The notes under the pieces were generated by a model. It worked only from the letters and a program-made list of their open reading frames with translations. It did no database searches and was not told the DNA's origin. The position numbers and the translations under genes were made by a program. Below, piece by piece: positions 45,560 through 54,503 of a stretch of 64,000 nt of DNA. The DNA comes from Mucilaginibacter sp. 14171R-50 (GTDB taxonomy: Bacteria > Bacteroidota > Bacteroidia > Sphingobacteriales > Sphingobacteriaceae), in contig NZ_CP048115.1 of the NCBI RefSeq assembly GCF_010093045.1, forward strand, positions 1,922,001-1,986,000, given 5' to 3'. Numbering within the stretch: the stretch's first letter is position 1; each line of letters opens with the position of its first letter.

Positions 45560-45919
45560 TTACTTATCGCGTTTAACAACAAAATGCGAGCTGCTTCCGC
45601 CAAAATCGATATCCATCGCGCACGAGTCGGCATAGGCTTTACCCTTATGCGGATAATCGGTGCCCGATACGTTTACGCTGAATGAGAACTCGTCGCCTTT
45701 AATTTTACCGTTATCAATGGGTACCTCGCCCATTTGCGAAGTTGCCGTGCCGGTAAGTTTTTCGCCGTCAACCTTAAAGTCGTACGATACCGCTATAGCG
45801 TTACCATCCGGGGTGTTTAACGAACCGGTCCATTTGCCGTTAATATCAGCATAAATTGCCGCCAAACATACCATAAAGCAGCAGGATAACAGGGCTGTTG
45901 TAAAAATCTTTCTTTTCAT
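45560..45919 (-). CDS. Small secreted beta-rich protein
   Basis: 119 residues with a signal peptide (MKRKIFTTALLSCCFMVCLA). The mature part is a small beta-barrel-like domain: DINGKWTGSLNTPDGNAIAV, KVDGEKLTGTATSQMGEVPI, GDEFSFSVNVSG and SHFVVKRD. The GKWTGSL ... DGEKLTG pattern recurs in many Bacteroidota proteins, alone or fused to hydrolases, and resembles lipocalin-like folds. Function unknown. Confidence 0.7.
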   Translation of the reverse strand: MKRKIFTTALLSCCFMVCLAAIYADINGKWTGSLNTPDGNAIAVSYDFKVDGEKLTGTATSQMGEVPIDNGKIKGDEFSFSVNVSGTDYPHKGKAYADSCAMDIDFGGSSSHFVVKRDK

Positions 45920-46065
45920 GTGGGGTTATCATTTTATAATCCTAATATAGCGTTTTATTGATACAAAATAAGCGGCAGCTGCTTTTTAATATCAAATTAT
46001 ATCGTTAATAAAAAAGCGGGGACGCACCACATCCTGCCGCCATCAAAAAAGCAATAGCCAATAAA

Positions 46066-46500
46066 TTATTCAAATTTATCGGCCACTACCTGTATCTTCC
46101 CGTTTAAACCAACAGCTTCAAACGTAAGGGTAACCTTGCCATCTTTCCCTTCAATGGTCACGGTAATATCTTTGTCGTCGCCGCCATCGCCGCTCACTAT
46201 GCTTTTTACAACCATTTTGCCTTCTTTATAAGGCACTTTCCAGTCGCAGGTTTTCGAGGTTATCTTGCCGGTCATTTTATGATCTTCATCCCCCGGTACA
46301 ATGGTAATATCGGTACTGCTGATGGTGATAACAGCCGTTTCATCTTTTGTTTTAGATATGTTCCCGTTCTCATCAAAGTGGGTGGTTTTTGACGACGTAA
46401 GGGTAACCGTTTTGTCGCATTGCGCATAGGTTATGGTAGTGCCTGTTATTACAAGAAATAAAGCTACCAGGGCTGTTTTAAGTATTTTTCGTGTTTTCAT
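46066..46500 (-). CDS. Small secreted protein, paralogue A
   Basis: 144 residues with a signal peptide (ending TTITYAQ). Mature domain begins QCDKTVTLTSSKTTHFDENG and carries two Cys (QCDKT and TCDWK) that could form a disulfide. It ends IQVVADKFE. It is paralogous to the gene upstream on the same strand (21-nt gap), with identical TCDWKVPYKEG, TIEGKDGKVTLTFE and IQVVADKFE segments. Family not recognised; no catalytic motif. Periplasmic. Confidence 0.72.
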   Translation of the reverse strand: MKTRKILKTALVALFLVITGTTITYAQCDKTVTLTSSKTTHFDENGNISKTKDETAVITISSTDITIVPGDEDHKMTGKITSKTCDWKVPYKEGKMVVKSIVSGDGGDDKDITVTIEGKDGKVTLTFEAVGLNGKIQVVADKFE

Positions 46501-46521
46501 TTTATGGGATATAAAGGTTAA

Positions 46522-46956
46522 TTATTCAAATTTATCTGCTACTACCTGTATCTTGCGGCCAACTCTCTCTTCAACCTCGAAAGTGAGGGTTACTTTACCA
46601 TCTTTGCCCTCAATGGTTACGGTAGCATGCATCTCATTGGTACCATCTTTACTTACCGTGGCTTTAATAACCGATCTTCCTTCTTTATAAGGTACTTTCC
46701 AATCGCAGGTGTACGAGGTGATCTTGCCTCCCAGTTCATGGTCGTTACCCGGTACAATGGTCAGGTCGGTCTTGGTAACTGTAATTACGACGCCTTCATC
46801 TACCGTGCGGGTTATAGTGCCTTTGTCGTCAAGGTAGTTTGTAGACGACGCAGTAAGAGTAACTGTTTTATCGCATTGCGCTAATGCTACGCGATGGCCC
46901 GCCACTGACAAAAAGCCGGCGAGTATAGTGCTTACTAAATAAAATTTCGTTTTCAT
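46522..46956 (-). CDS. Small secreted protein, paralogue B
   Basis: 144 residues, signal peptide ending VALAQ. Same length and pattern as paralogue A: QCDKTVTLTASSTNYLDDKG, TDLTIVPGNDHELGGKITS, TCDWKVPYKEG and IQVVADKFE. The signal peptide and the middle differ most, so the duplication is not very recent. First gene of the pair, preceded by an AT-rich region shared with the divergent GH127 gene. Confidence 0.72.
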   Translation of the reverse strand: MKTKFYLVSTILAGFLSVAGHRVALAQCDKTVTLTASSTNYLDDKGTITRTVDEGVVITVTKTDLTIVPGNDHELGGKITSYTCDWKVPYKEGRSVIKATVSKDGTNEMHATVTIEGKDGKVTLTFEVEERVGRKIQVVADKFE

Positions 46957-47275
46957 TTTATATGATGATTTGATTTTTTGTAAAGATATATGTTTTAAAT
47001 AGTAATATGCAATACATAGTACTATTTATTTTAATTTATTTGATTTAGATTTATTTATTTTATTTAAATACAAGCGGATTGCGCCCGGAAAAACATGCAA
47101 TTTTATCAGGAATTTTCAGGAATTTTTAAGTTGAAGCCAATATTTTACCATTTACACGGTTTGAGTTTTATTTTTTAAGGTAAAATATGGGCATTATCTG
47201 GTAAAAATATGGCAGCACAAGGGTGGGTATTCCTGTACTTTTGGTTAGCTTTAAAATTCAAACAATTTATCGCCC
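46957..47275. other. Divergent AT-rich promoter region
   Basis: 319 nt, no ORF. It contains a direct repeat CAGGAATTTTCAGGAATTTT (about 47108-47127) and three GGTAAAATATGG-like boxes (annotated). It separates the minus-strand paralogue pair from the GH127-led block. Confidence 0.6.
47137..47212 (+). promoter_or_regulatory. Three GGTAAAATATGG-like sites upstream of GH127
   Basis: Site A is inverted (CCAATATTTTACC, 47137-47149). Site B is GGTAAAATATGG (47179-47190). Site C is GGTAAAAATATGG (47200-47212). B and C start exactly 21 bp apart, two helical turns, an arrangement typical of direct-repeat activator sites, for example of AraC-family dimers. The GH127 start is 63 nt downstream of site C. 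Confidence 0.5.
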
Positions 47276-49282
47276 ATGAAAAAGTTTTGCCTGGTAATTC
47301 TAATCTCGTGCAGTCTTACTGCCTTTGCCCAAAAACAAGATTACACTATTCAGCCGGTGGCCTTTACCAACGTAAAACTGACTGATCATTTCTGGACACA
47401 GCGCATCGAAACCAACCGTACGGTAACTATACCGGCATCTTTTGCCCGTTGCGAAAGCACAGGCAGGGTAAAAAACTTCCAGATGGCGGCCGAGCGCAAG
47501 GGTAAATTTTGCACCACCTACCCGTTTGATGATACCGATATTTACAAAACCATAGAAGGGGCATCGTACTCGCTGGCCCTGCATCCTGATAAAAAGCTTG
47601 ACCATTACGTGGATTCGATGATTACAATCATTGGCCGCGCCCAGGAATCCGACGGCTACCTGTACACTGCCCGCACAATCGACCCGCTGCATGTTGGCCC
47701 CTGGCTGGGCACCGAGCGCTGGGTAAAAGAGCAGGAAAACAGTCACGAATTGTACAATGCAGGCCACATGTACGAAGGAGCGGCAGCCCATTACCTGGCT
47801 ACCGGTAAGCGCAATTTCCTAAATATCGCCCTAAAAAACGCCGATCTGCTGGTGCGTACCTTCGGGCCAGGCAAAAGGCATGTGGCGCCCGGTCATCAGG
47901 TGGTAGAGATGGGTTTGGTAAAGCTGTACCGCATCACCGGCAAAAAAGAATACCTGGACCTCGCCAAGTTTTTTATAGACGAGCGCGGACATAAGGAATA
48001 CAACAAAAAAAGTAAAAGCGTTTACGAAAACGGCATTTACTGGCAGGATGACAAACCTGTAATTGATCAAACCGAGGCCGAAGGCCACGCTGTACGGGCC
48101 ATGTACCTGTACTCGGGTATGGCAGATGTAGCTGCGCTAACAGGCGATAAACAATACCTGGCCGCTATAGATAAGATATGGGATAACATGGTGGGCAAAA
48201 AAATGTACGTACAGGGCAGCATAGGCGCCGTTGGCGATGGCGAACGCTTCGGCGATAACTATGAACTGCCTAATGCAACCGCCTATAACGAAACATGCGC
48301 GGCCATTGGCAACGTTTTCTGGAACCAGCGAATGTTTTTGCTGCACGGCGAATCGAAATATATTGATGTGCTGGAGAAGACCCTTTATAACGGCCTGATA
48401 TCGGGCGTTGGGCTGGATGGTAAATCGTTCTTTTATACCAACGCCATGCAGATACATGATAATTTTAACCATCCGGATATCGAACGGGAGCGCGCGGGTT
48501 GGTTCACGTGCTCGTGCTGCCCCACCAACGTGGTAAGGCTCATGCCCTCTATCCCGGGCTATATTTACGCCCAAAGCGGCAGGGATGTGTATGTAAACCT
48601 GTTCATCAGCGGTACAGGCGATTTGAAGGTAGACAATAAAGATCTTAAGATCATCCAGCAAAACAACTACCCTTGGGACGGCGGCCTGGCCTTTACCGTT
48701 GAGCCGGCAGGAACTATGGATATGAACCTGAAGATCCGCATACCCGGATGGGCGCAAAATCAGGCTATCCCATCTGACCTATACAGCTATCAATCCCCTG
48801 TAAACCAACAAGTAGAGATAAAGCTTAACGGCAAGCCGTTTGAGTATCAAATGAGTAAAGGCTATGCGGTAATCAGCCGCAAATGGAAAAAGGGCGATAA
48901 GATAGACATGAGCCTCCCCATGAATGTACAACGGGTTATCGCCAGTGATAAGCTCCCTGAAGATGCCGGAAAAGTAGCCCTGCAGCGCGGCCCTATCATG
49001 TATTGCGCCGAGTGGAAAGACAACGGCGGCAAGGCAGCTAATATTATCATCCCGCAAAACACAACGTTTACCACCGCTTACGACCCCAGCCTGCTTAATG
49101 GCGTTACTGTGCTGAAAGCCGAGGTAAAAAGCGTAAATATTGATGAAAAAGCTCAAACGGTTTCTACCGTTGCTAAAACCATGACCGCCATCCCTTATTA
49201 CAGCTGGGCTAATCGAGGCAAGGGCGAAATGACAGTGTGGTTTCCCGAACAGGTAAAATATATTGAATTGATAACAAAGTAG
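47276..49282 (+). CDS. Glycoside hydrolase family 127 (beta-L-arabinofuranosidase type)
   Basis: 668 residues with a signal peptide (MKKFCLVILISCSLTAFAQ). An (alpha/alpha)6 barrel is followed by beta-sandwich domains. The zinc/cysteine centre is visible: Cys412-Ser-Cys414-Cys415 in WFTCSCCPTNVVRLM; in GH127 a Cys is the nucleophile, with further Cys and Glu binding zinc. Other typical parts: DHFWTQRIETNRTVTIPASF, EGHAVRAMYLYSGMADVA and the acidic ETCAAIGN. The founding enzyme, HypBA1 of Bifidobacterium, releases arabinose from beta-L-arabinofuranosides on hydroxyproline; other members cut different furanosides. Followed by GH27 and Hyp catabolic genes, which favours the arabinofuranoside role. 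Confidence 0.9.
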   Translation: MKKFCLVILISCSLTAFAQKQDYTIQPVAFTNVKLTDHFWTQRIETNRTVTIPASFARCESTGRVKNFQMAAERKGKFCTTYPFDDTDIYKTIEGASYSLALHPDKKLDHYVDSMITIIGRAQESDGYLYTARTIDPLHVGPWLGTERWVKEQENSHELYNAGHMYEGAAAHYLATGKRNFLNIALKNADLLVRTFGPGKRHVAPGHQVVEMGLVKLYRITGKKEYLDLAKFFIDERGHKEYNKKSKSVYENGIYWQDDKPVIDQTEAEGHAVRAMYLYSGMADVAALTGDKQYLAAIDKIWDNMVGKKMYVQGSIGAVGDGERFGDNYELPNATAYNETCAAIGNVFWNQRMFLLHGESKYIDVLEKTLYNGLISGVGLDGKSFFYTNAMQIHDNFNHPDIERERAGWFTCSCCPTNVVRLMPSIPGYIYAQSGRDVYVNLFISGTGDLKVDNKDLKIIQQNNYPWDGGLAFTVEPAGTMDMNLKIRIPGWAQNQAIPSDLYSYQSPVNQQVEIKLNGKPFEYQMSKGYAVISRKWKKGDKIDMSLPMNVQRVIASDKLPEDAGKVALQRGPIMYCAEWKDNGGKAANIIIPQNTTFTTAYDPSLLNGVTVLKAEVKSVNIDEKAQTVSTVAKTMTAIPYYSWANRGKGEMTVWFPEQVKYIELITK

Positions 49283-49355
49283 TTGCTAAACCGTAGTTTT
49301 GACAGTAAACCAATGCCGTTCCGTACGGTAATCAAAAAATCAAATCAATATCACT

Positions 49356-51578
49356 ATGATGAAGAAACTTATTTTACTGACCTGTCTCACCGCAGCATTT
49401 GTAACAGGGGCCGCAGCACAGCAAATTTCAATTGATAAGGGTTGGAAGTTTGCCGTTGGCGATTCAGCCCAATGGGCGCAGCCCGACTATAACGATGCCG
49501 GCTGGAAACCTGTAAGTTTGACGCGGCCCTGGGAAAGGCAAGGCTACGAAGATGTTAACGGCTTTGGCTGGTACAGGCTGCATTTGGTTATCCCAACTTC
49601 GTTAAAAGAAAAATCTTACTTAAAAGATAGCTTACGCATCACCCTAAATGATGTTGACGATAACGACGAGGTTTACCTGAACGGACAGCTGATAGCCAAA
49701 TATGGCGGTAAGGCCGGCGATATAAAGACAGGTGATTATGGCCCGCGCAGCTACACCATAGCCGCAAATAATCCTGCCATTTTGTGGGATAAGCAAAACG
49801 TATTAGCGGTACGCATATTTGATACCGGCGGCGATGGCGGGCTGTACGGCAATAAATTCACTTTGGCGATGGCTGACGTGATGGACCCGGTAAGCATTAA
49901 TACTGACGCCGATTTCAATTATGGCGTTAACAATAGTTTAAGTAAATCCATCAAACTTATTACCACAAGTAATTACGTTTACAGGGGGAAATTAACCTTT
50001 AAAGTAATCGATCCGGAGAATAACGCTGTTATTTATAACAAAACAAACGATGCCAGTTTTACCGCCGGCAAACCTTTTACCTATAATTTCAGCATAGCCC
50101 GGCTGGCGCAAAAGTCGTATGCGGTTAGCTATACTTTTACCGAAGAAAAATCAGGTAAAAGCATTACCAAAACGGATGGTACGCCATACATACTTACCCC
50201 TGCACCTGCGCTTACCCCTAAAGTGAACGGACCCGATGTTTATGGTGCAAGACCTGGCAACCCTTTTTTGTACCTGATACCTGCCAGCGGACAAAAACCG
50301 CTTACCTATGCGGCGAAAGGACTTCCAAATGGTTTAAAGCTTGATGCTAAAACCGGTATTATAAGCGGCGTAGTTAATCAAAAGGGCAATTATACCGTAA
50401 TCCTTACAGCCAAAAACGGCCTGGGCGCAAATTCAAAAAACTTCACCATAAAAATTGGCGATCTGATTGGGCTTACCCCCGCATTGGGCTGGAACAGCTG
50501 GAATGCCTTTGGTTTATCTATTAATGATGAAAGGGTGCGTGTAGCCGCTAAAACCATGATAGATAAGCTAAGCGCCCATGGCTGGAACTACATCAATATT
50601 GATGACGGCTGGGAGGCCGAAAACCGGGCGGCAAGTGGCGAAATACTGACCAACCAAAAGTTTCCGGATATGAAGGCCACTACCGATTTTGTGCATAGCC
50701 TGGGTTTAAAAATGGGCATATACTCATCTCCCGGTCCACGCACCTGCGGTGGCTATCTGGGTAGCTGGCAACACGAGGACCAGGACGCTAAAACCTACGG
50801 TGATTGGGGGATTGATTATTTAAAATATGATTGGTGCTCGTACACAGAAGTGGCGCCGCGAGACCTTACGCTGGATGACATGAAAAAGCCGTACCGGGTA
50901 ATGCGCGCATCGTTAGATAAGATACCACGCGATATCATGTACAGCTTTTGCCAGTACGGCATGGGCAAGGTTTGGAACTGGGGAGCCGAGGTTGGGGGCA
51001 ATAGCTGGCGTACTACTGGTGATATTACCGATACCTGGAAAAGCATGGCGGATATTGGCTTTAGCCAAATGGATGCGGCCCCGCATGCGGAACCCGGCCA
51101 TTTCAACGACCCGGATATGCTGATAGTAGGTAAAGTAGGCTGGGGCGATAACCAGCACAATACACGCCTAACACCGGATGAGCAATACACCCACATTAGC
51201 CTATGGAGCCTGCTGGCGTCGCCATTGCTGATAGGCTGTGATATGGGCAAACTTGATCAGTTTACACTCAACCTGCTTACCAACGACGAAGTTTTGGCCA
51301 TTAACCAGGATGCATTAGGAAAAGAAGCCACACGCGCTACAAAAACTGCTGATTACCAAGTATGGATAAAAGATATGGCTGATGGCAGCAAGGCTGTTGG
51401 GGTTTTCAATACATCAGATATCTATCAAACCATTGTTATAAATAGAAACGAGAATGGCTTGCAGGGGCTAACCCAAGTACGTGATGTATGGCGCCAAAAG
51501 AATGTGACGTCGCCCGGTAACAGCTACACCGTTAAAGTAGCGCCACACGGTGTAATGTTGGTGAGATTTAGTAAGTAA
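49356..51578 (+). CDS. Glycoside hydrolase family 27 alpha-galactosidase, multidomain
   Basis: 740 residues with a signal peptide (two adjacent ATGs at the start). Domains: an N-terminal GH2-like jelly-roll (about 20-175, SIDKGWKFAVGDSAQWAQPD, GFGWYRLHLVIP), a linker domain, a putative Ig domain (about 290-370, with LPNGLKLDAKTGIISGVVNQ), then the GH27 catalytic barrel (about 375-740, LTPALGWNSWNAFG). Nucleophile Asp492 in YLKYDWCSY; acid/base Asp585 in GHFNDPDML. The enzyme releases alpha-linked galactose. The unusual N-terminal half suggests polymer or glycoprotein substrates. 73 nt after GH127; likely same transcript. Confidence 0.92.
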   Translation: MMKKLILLTCLTAAFVTGAAAQQISIDKGWKFAVGDSAQWAQPDYNDAGWKPVSLTRPWERQGYEDVNGFGWYRLHLVIPTSLKEKSYLKDSLRITLNDVDDNDEVYLNGQLIAKYGGKAGDIKTGDYGPRSYTIAANNPAILWDKQNVLAVRIFDTGGDGGLYGNKFTLAMADVMDPVSINTDADFNYGVNNSLSKSIKLITTSNYVYRGKLTFKVIDPENNAVIYNKTNDASFTAGKPFTYNFSIARLAQKSYAVSYTFTEEKSGKSITKTDGTPYILTPAPALTPKVNGPDVYGARPGNPFLYLIPASGQKPLTYAAKGLPNGLKLDAKTGIISGVVNQKGNYTVILTAKNGLGANSKNFTIKIGDLIGLTPALGWNSWNAFGLSINDERVRVAAKTMIDKLSAHGWNYINIDDGWEAENRAASGEILTNQKFPDMKATTDFVHSLGLKMGIYSSPGPRTCGGYLGSWQHEDQDAKTYGDWGIDYLKYDWCSYTEVAPRDLTLDDMKKPYRVMRASLDKIPRDIMYSFCQYGMGKVWNWGAEVGGNSWRTTGDITDTWKSMADIGFSQMDAAPHAEPGHFNDPDMLIVGKVGWGDNQHNTRLTPDEQYTHISLWSLLASPLLIGCDMGKLDQFTLNLLTNDEVLAINQDALGKEATRATKTADYQVWIKDMADGSKAVGVFNTSDIYQTIVINRNENGLQGLTQVRDVWRQKNVTSPGNSYTVKVAPHGVMLVRFSK

Positions 51579-51596
51579 GAAATTGGCCGATTAAAT

Positions 51597-51650
51597 TGCC
51601 TCCTTGGGAGGGCGTGATGATTTGTGCAGCTGCAGGGAGGGAGTTCTTTG
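51597..51650. repeat. CCTCC/GGAGG palindromic spacer
   Basis: CCTCC-TTG-GGAGG and the GCAGCTGC core with GGGAGGGAG give a compact set of mini-palindromes between the GH27 and DapA-like genes. Too short for a gene. Confidence 0.4.
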
Positions 51651-51708
51651 TTTGACAGGCGGCCGATGATTTATAATGCTATTAGTAATAAGAAGAGTAA
51701 AGAAAAAA

Positions 51709-52665
51709 ATGAACAATATGGGCGTAATTTGGAAAGGGGTATTCCCCGCAGTAACTACAAAGTTTACAGATGATGACAGACTTGATTTTAATGCCTTTGA
51801 TAAAAACATCGAGGCACAGATCGAAGCCGGCGCAAGTGGTATTATTATAGGTGGTTCGCTGGGCGAGGCAAGTGTTTTAAGCGACAGCGAAAAGATTGAA
51901 CTGTTACAGCATACCGTTAAGGTGGTTGCCAAACGCGCTTATGTGATATTAAACATTGCGGAGCAAACCACAAAGGCGGCCCTGCTATGTGCCGCTAACG
52001 CAGAAAAATATGGTGCCGATGGACTGATGATGCTCCCGCCGATGCGCTACAAGGCTGATGAGGAAGAAACTGTAAAATATTTTACAGATGTAGCCAAAAG
52101 CACAAAATTGCCCATGATGATCTATAACAACCCTTATGATTATAAAATCGAGGTTACGCTGGATATGTTCGAGCAGCTGTCGCCATATAAAAATATCCAG
52201 GCGGTAAAGGAATCAACTCGCGATGTAAGCAACGTAACCCGCATGATCAACCGTTTTGGCAATAGGTTTGCCGTACTTTGCGGGGTTGATACCCTGGCTT
52301 TAGAAAGCCTTTTTATGGGTGCCGATGGCTGGGTGGCCGGTTTGGTAGATGCCTTCCCCAAAGAAACAGTTGCTATTTACCGTTTGGCTAAAGAGGGCCG
52401 CATGCAGGAAGCGTTAAAGATCTATCGCTGGTTTTTGCCTGTGCTTGAACTGGATATCCATGCTAAGCTGGTGCAATACATCAAGCTGGCCGAATCGGTT
52501 ACCGGCCTGGGCACCGAAACGGTGCGTTTGCCGCGATTGAAAATAACCGGCAACGAACGCGACAGGGTCTTAGGCGTCATTAATCATGCCGTGAAAAACC
52601 GCCCGGAATTACCCGCGGGCAGCTGGGGCATAGAAGCTGAGGTGGATGTAACAGGTGTGAGTTGA
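51709..52665 (+). CDS. DapA-family lyase, predicted pyrroline-4-hydroxy-2-carboxylate deaminase
   Basis: 318 residues from the ATG at 51709 (MNNMGVIWKGVFPAVTTKFT); earlier starts fall in the spacer. Class I aldolase TIM barrel. Schiff-base Lys167 in IQAVKESTRDV and Tyr139 in MMIYNNPYDY; GGSLGEASVLS is the carboxylate-binding loop. The family includes dihydrodipicolinate synthase, N-acetylneuraminate lyase and the deaminase of hydroxyproline catabolism that makes 2,5-dioxopentanoate. Position before a ketoglutaric-semialdehyde dehydrogenase and a hydroxyproline epimerase favours the last. A true lysine-pathway DapA would be shorter (about 290) and start differently. Confidence 0.85.
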   Translation: MNNMGVIWKGVFPAVTTKFTDDDRLDFNAFDKNIEAQIEAGASGIIIGGSLGEASVLSDSEKIELLQHTVKVVAKRAYVILNIAEQTTKAALLCAANAEKYGADGLMMLPPMRYKADEEETVKYFTDVAKSTKLPMMIYNNPYDYKIEVTLDMFEQLSPYKNIQAVKESTRDVSNVTRMINRFGNRFAVLCGVDTLALESLFMGADGWVAGLVDAFPKETVAIYRLAKEGRMQEALKIYRWFLPVLELDIHAKLVQYIKLAESVTGLGTETVRLPRLKITGNERDRVLGVINHAVKNRPELPAGSWGIEAEVDVTGVS

Positions 52666-52688
52666 TAATACTTTTACCTGTTTTAATA

Positions 52689-52712
52689 GATGTCAGTCTG
52701 AGCTTGTCGAAG
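52689..52712. repeat. Fragment of the TGTCA/CTGAG family
   Basis: GATGTCAGTCTGAGCTTGTC then GAAG, a single arm similar to the palindrome at 2624-2712. The rest of this 199-nt gap is AT-rich; it contains AATTACC (52801-52807) facing GGTAATT (52836-52842), too far apart to call an operator. Confidence 0.5.
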
Positions 52713-52864
52713 ACTTAACAAAGCGATGAAGAGGCTATTATATATTTAAACAGGAAGCTAACTAACACAGCCATGTAAGTACAAGCCCCGTAATTATTTA
52801 AATTACCAGCCGCGTAAACATCGTGGTATAAAACAGGTAATTATAAAAGGCTAAACAAAACACT

Positions 52865-54436
52865 ATGGAAACACAAAATTTAATTGGTTATCAATATATA
52901 CAGAGCGGTAAAGCCTTCAGAGCGGTAAACCCCGCGACAGGTAGCGAACTTGACGCGGAATTTAATGCCGCCAGCTTGCAGGATGCTGATAAAGCCATGC
53001 AATTGGCCGCCCAGGCTTTTGAAACCTACAGCCTAACCGGTGGTAAAGGCAAAGCAGCTTTTTTGCGCAGCATTGCCGAAGAGATAAACGCCATTGGCGA
53101 TACCTTAATACACCAGGCCATGGCCGAAAGCGGCCTGCCCGAGGCACGGCTGCAAGGGGAACGCGGGCGCACTACGGGTCAGTTGAATATGTATGCCAAT
53201 TTGCTTGAGGAAGGTAGTTGGGTTGACGCGGTGATTGATACTGCCATACCAGATCGCACCCCACTACCGAGGGCAGATATCCGTAAAATGATGGTGCCGA
53301 TTGGTCCGGCGGTGGTATTTGGGGCAAGTAACTTCCCCATGGCGTTTTCTGTTGCCGGCGGCGATACCTGCTCGGCTTTAGCATCTGGCTGCCCGGTAGT
53401 GGTAAAAGCGCATCCGGCGCACCCGGGTACCGGTGCGCTGGTTGGCGAAGCCATTAAAAAAGCCGCCCAAAAGCACGGTATGCCTGAGGGAGTGTTCTCC
53501 TTGCTTTACGATGATGGCTATACCATTGGCGAAGCTTTGGTGAAACACCCTAAAACAAAAATAGTTACGTTTACAGGCTCGCTAAAAGGGGGCATGGCAC
53601 TTGTGAAAATGGCGCAGGACCGCGATGAGCCTATCCCGGTTTTTGCGGAAATGGGCAGTATAAATCCCGTTATATTATTACCAAAGGCTTTGGAAAAACG
53701 CGCCGAAGAACTAGCAAAATTATCGGCAGCAATAACCACCAATGCGGGGCAATTTTGCACACAGCCGGGTTTATTGCTGGCTGTTAGATCTGTCGCGTTA
53801 GGGAAATTTAAGACAGCGCTTGCTGCAGCTATAGCGGATGTTAATTCGGCCACTATGTTAACCCCGGGAATTTGTGCCAATTTTAATAAACTATCCGGCG
53901 ACATGCTGGCAGATAGCAATGTTGAGGTTATAGCCAAATCCGACAAACTTAATACCGATTATATCAACCAGGGTATTGCCGTAGTTACCCAGATCAGCGC
54001 ATCGGCTTTTTTGGCTGATGAAAAATATAAGGAAGAGATATTTGGCCCATATACCATGCTGGTAGTTGCCGATGATAAAGCGCAGTTGGAACAGGTAGTT
54101 GACAGCCTGCATGGCCAGCTCACCGCCAGCATTATGGCAGAGAAAGAAGAACTGCCGCAGTATAAAAGTATTACCGATAAACTGGCTAAATTAGCTGGCA
54201 GGGTAATATTGAATGGCCCGCCAACGGGGGTTGAAGTAGGGAATGCCATACAGCATGGCGGTCCGTATCCCTCAACCTCCGACAGTCGTTTTACATCAGT
54301 AGGTACAGGTGCAATCAAGCGCTTTGTGCGCCCGGTATGCTGGCAAAACTGGGAGCAGGATATGCTGCCGGAAGAATTAAAAGACGGCAACCCGCTTGGT
54401 ATATGGCGATTGGTTAATGGGGAAATGAGCAAATAG
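52865..54436 (+). CDS. Aldehyde dehydrogenase, predicted 2,5-dioxovalerate (ketoglutaric semialdehyde) dehydrogenase
   Basis: 523 residues, the usual length for the NADP-type KGSADH subgroup, longer than ordinary ALDHs. Seen: catalytic Cys298 in GQFCTQPGLLLA, the general-base Glu region VFAEMGSINPV, Rossmann FTGSLKGGMAL, PIGPAVVFGASNFPMAFSVA and the C-terminal FVRPVCWQNWEQDMLPEEL characteristic of the subgroup. It oxidises 2-oxoglutarate semialdehyde to 2-oxoglutarate, the last step of hydroxyproline, arabinose or glucarate pathways. The neighbouring genes match the hydroxyproline route. Cytosolic. Confidence 0.92.
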   Translation: METQNLIGYQYIQSGKAFRAVNPATGSELDAEFNAASLQDADKAMQLAAQAFETYSLTGGKGKAAFLRSIAEEINAIGDTLIHQAMAESGLPEARLQGERGRTTGQLNMYANLLEEGSWVDAVIDTAIPDRTPLPRADIRKMMVPIGPAVVFGASNFPMAFSVAGGDTCSALASGCPVVVKAHPAHPGTGALVGEAIKKAAQKHGMPEGVFSLLYDDGYTIGEALVKHPKTKIVTFTGSLKGGMALVKMAQDRDEPIPVFAEMGSINPVILLPKALEKRAEELAKLSAAITTNAGQFCTQPGLLLAVRSVALGKFKTALAAAIADVNSATMLTPGICANFNKLSGDMLADSNVEVIAKSDKLNTDYINQGIAVVTQISASAFLADEKYKEEIFGPYTMLVVADDKAQLEQVVDSLHGQLTASIMAEKEELPQYKSITDKLAKLAGRVILNGPPTGVEVGNAIQHGGPYPSTSDSRFTSVGTGAIKRFVRPVCWQNWEQDMLPEELKDGNPLGIWRLVNGEMSK

Positions 54437-54503
54437 TTGAAAGTTTAAGGTGTAAAGTTGAAAGTGACTTTGAACCTTAAACTTTTCACTTTCAACTTAA
54501 AAT
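54437..54503. repeat. Inverted word repeat (TTGAAAGTTTAAGG)
   Basis: Left arm TTGAAAGTTTAAGGTGTAAA plus GTTGAAAGTG; right arm AACCTTAAACTTTTCACTTT plus CAACTTAAA. The two arms are reverse complements in repeated short words, like the recN-fabI spacer. Confidence 0.7.

Noticed and set aside
51709..52665. Lysine-pathway dapA
   Set aside because: Context with KGSADH, hydroxyproline epimerase and FAD dehydrogenase, and the longer chain, fit the hydroxyproline deaminase better; not excluded by sequence alone.
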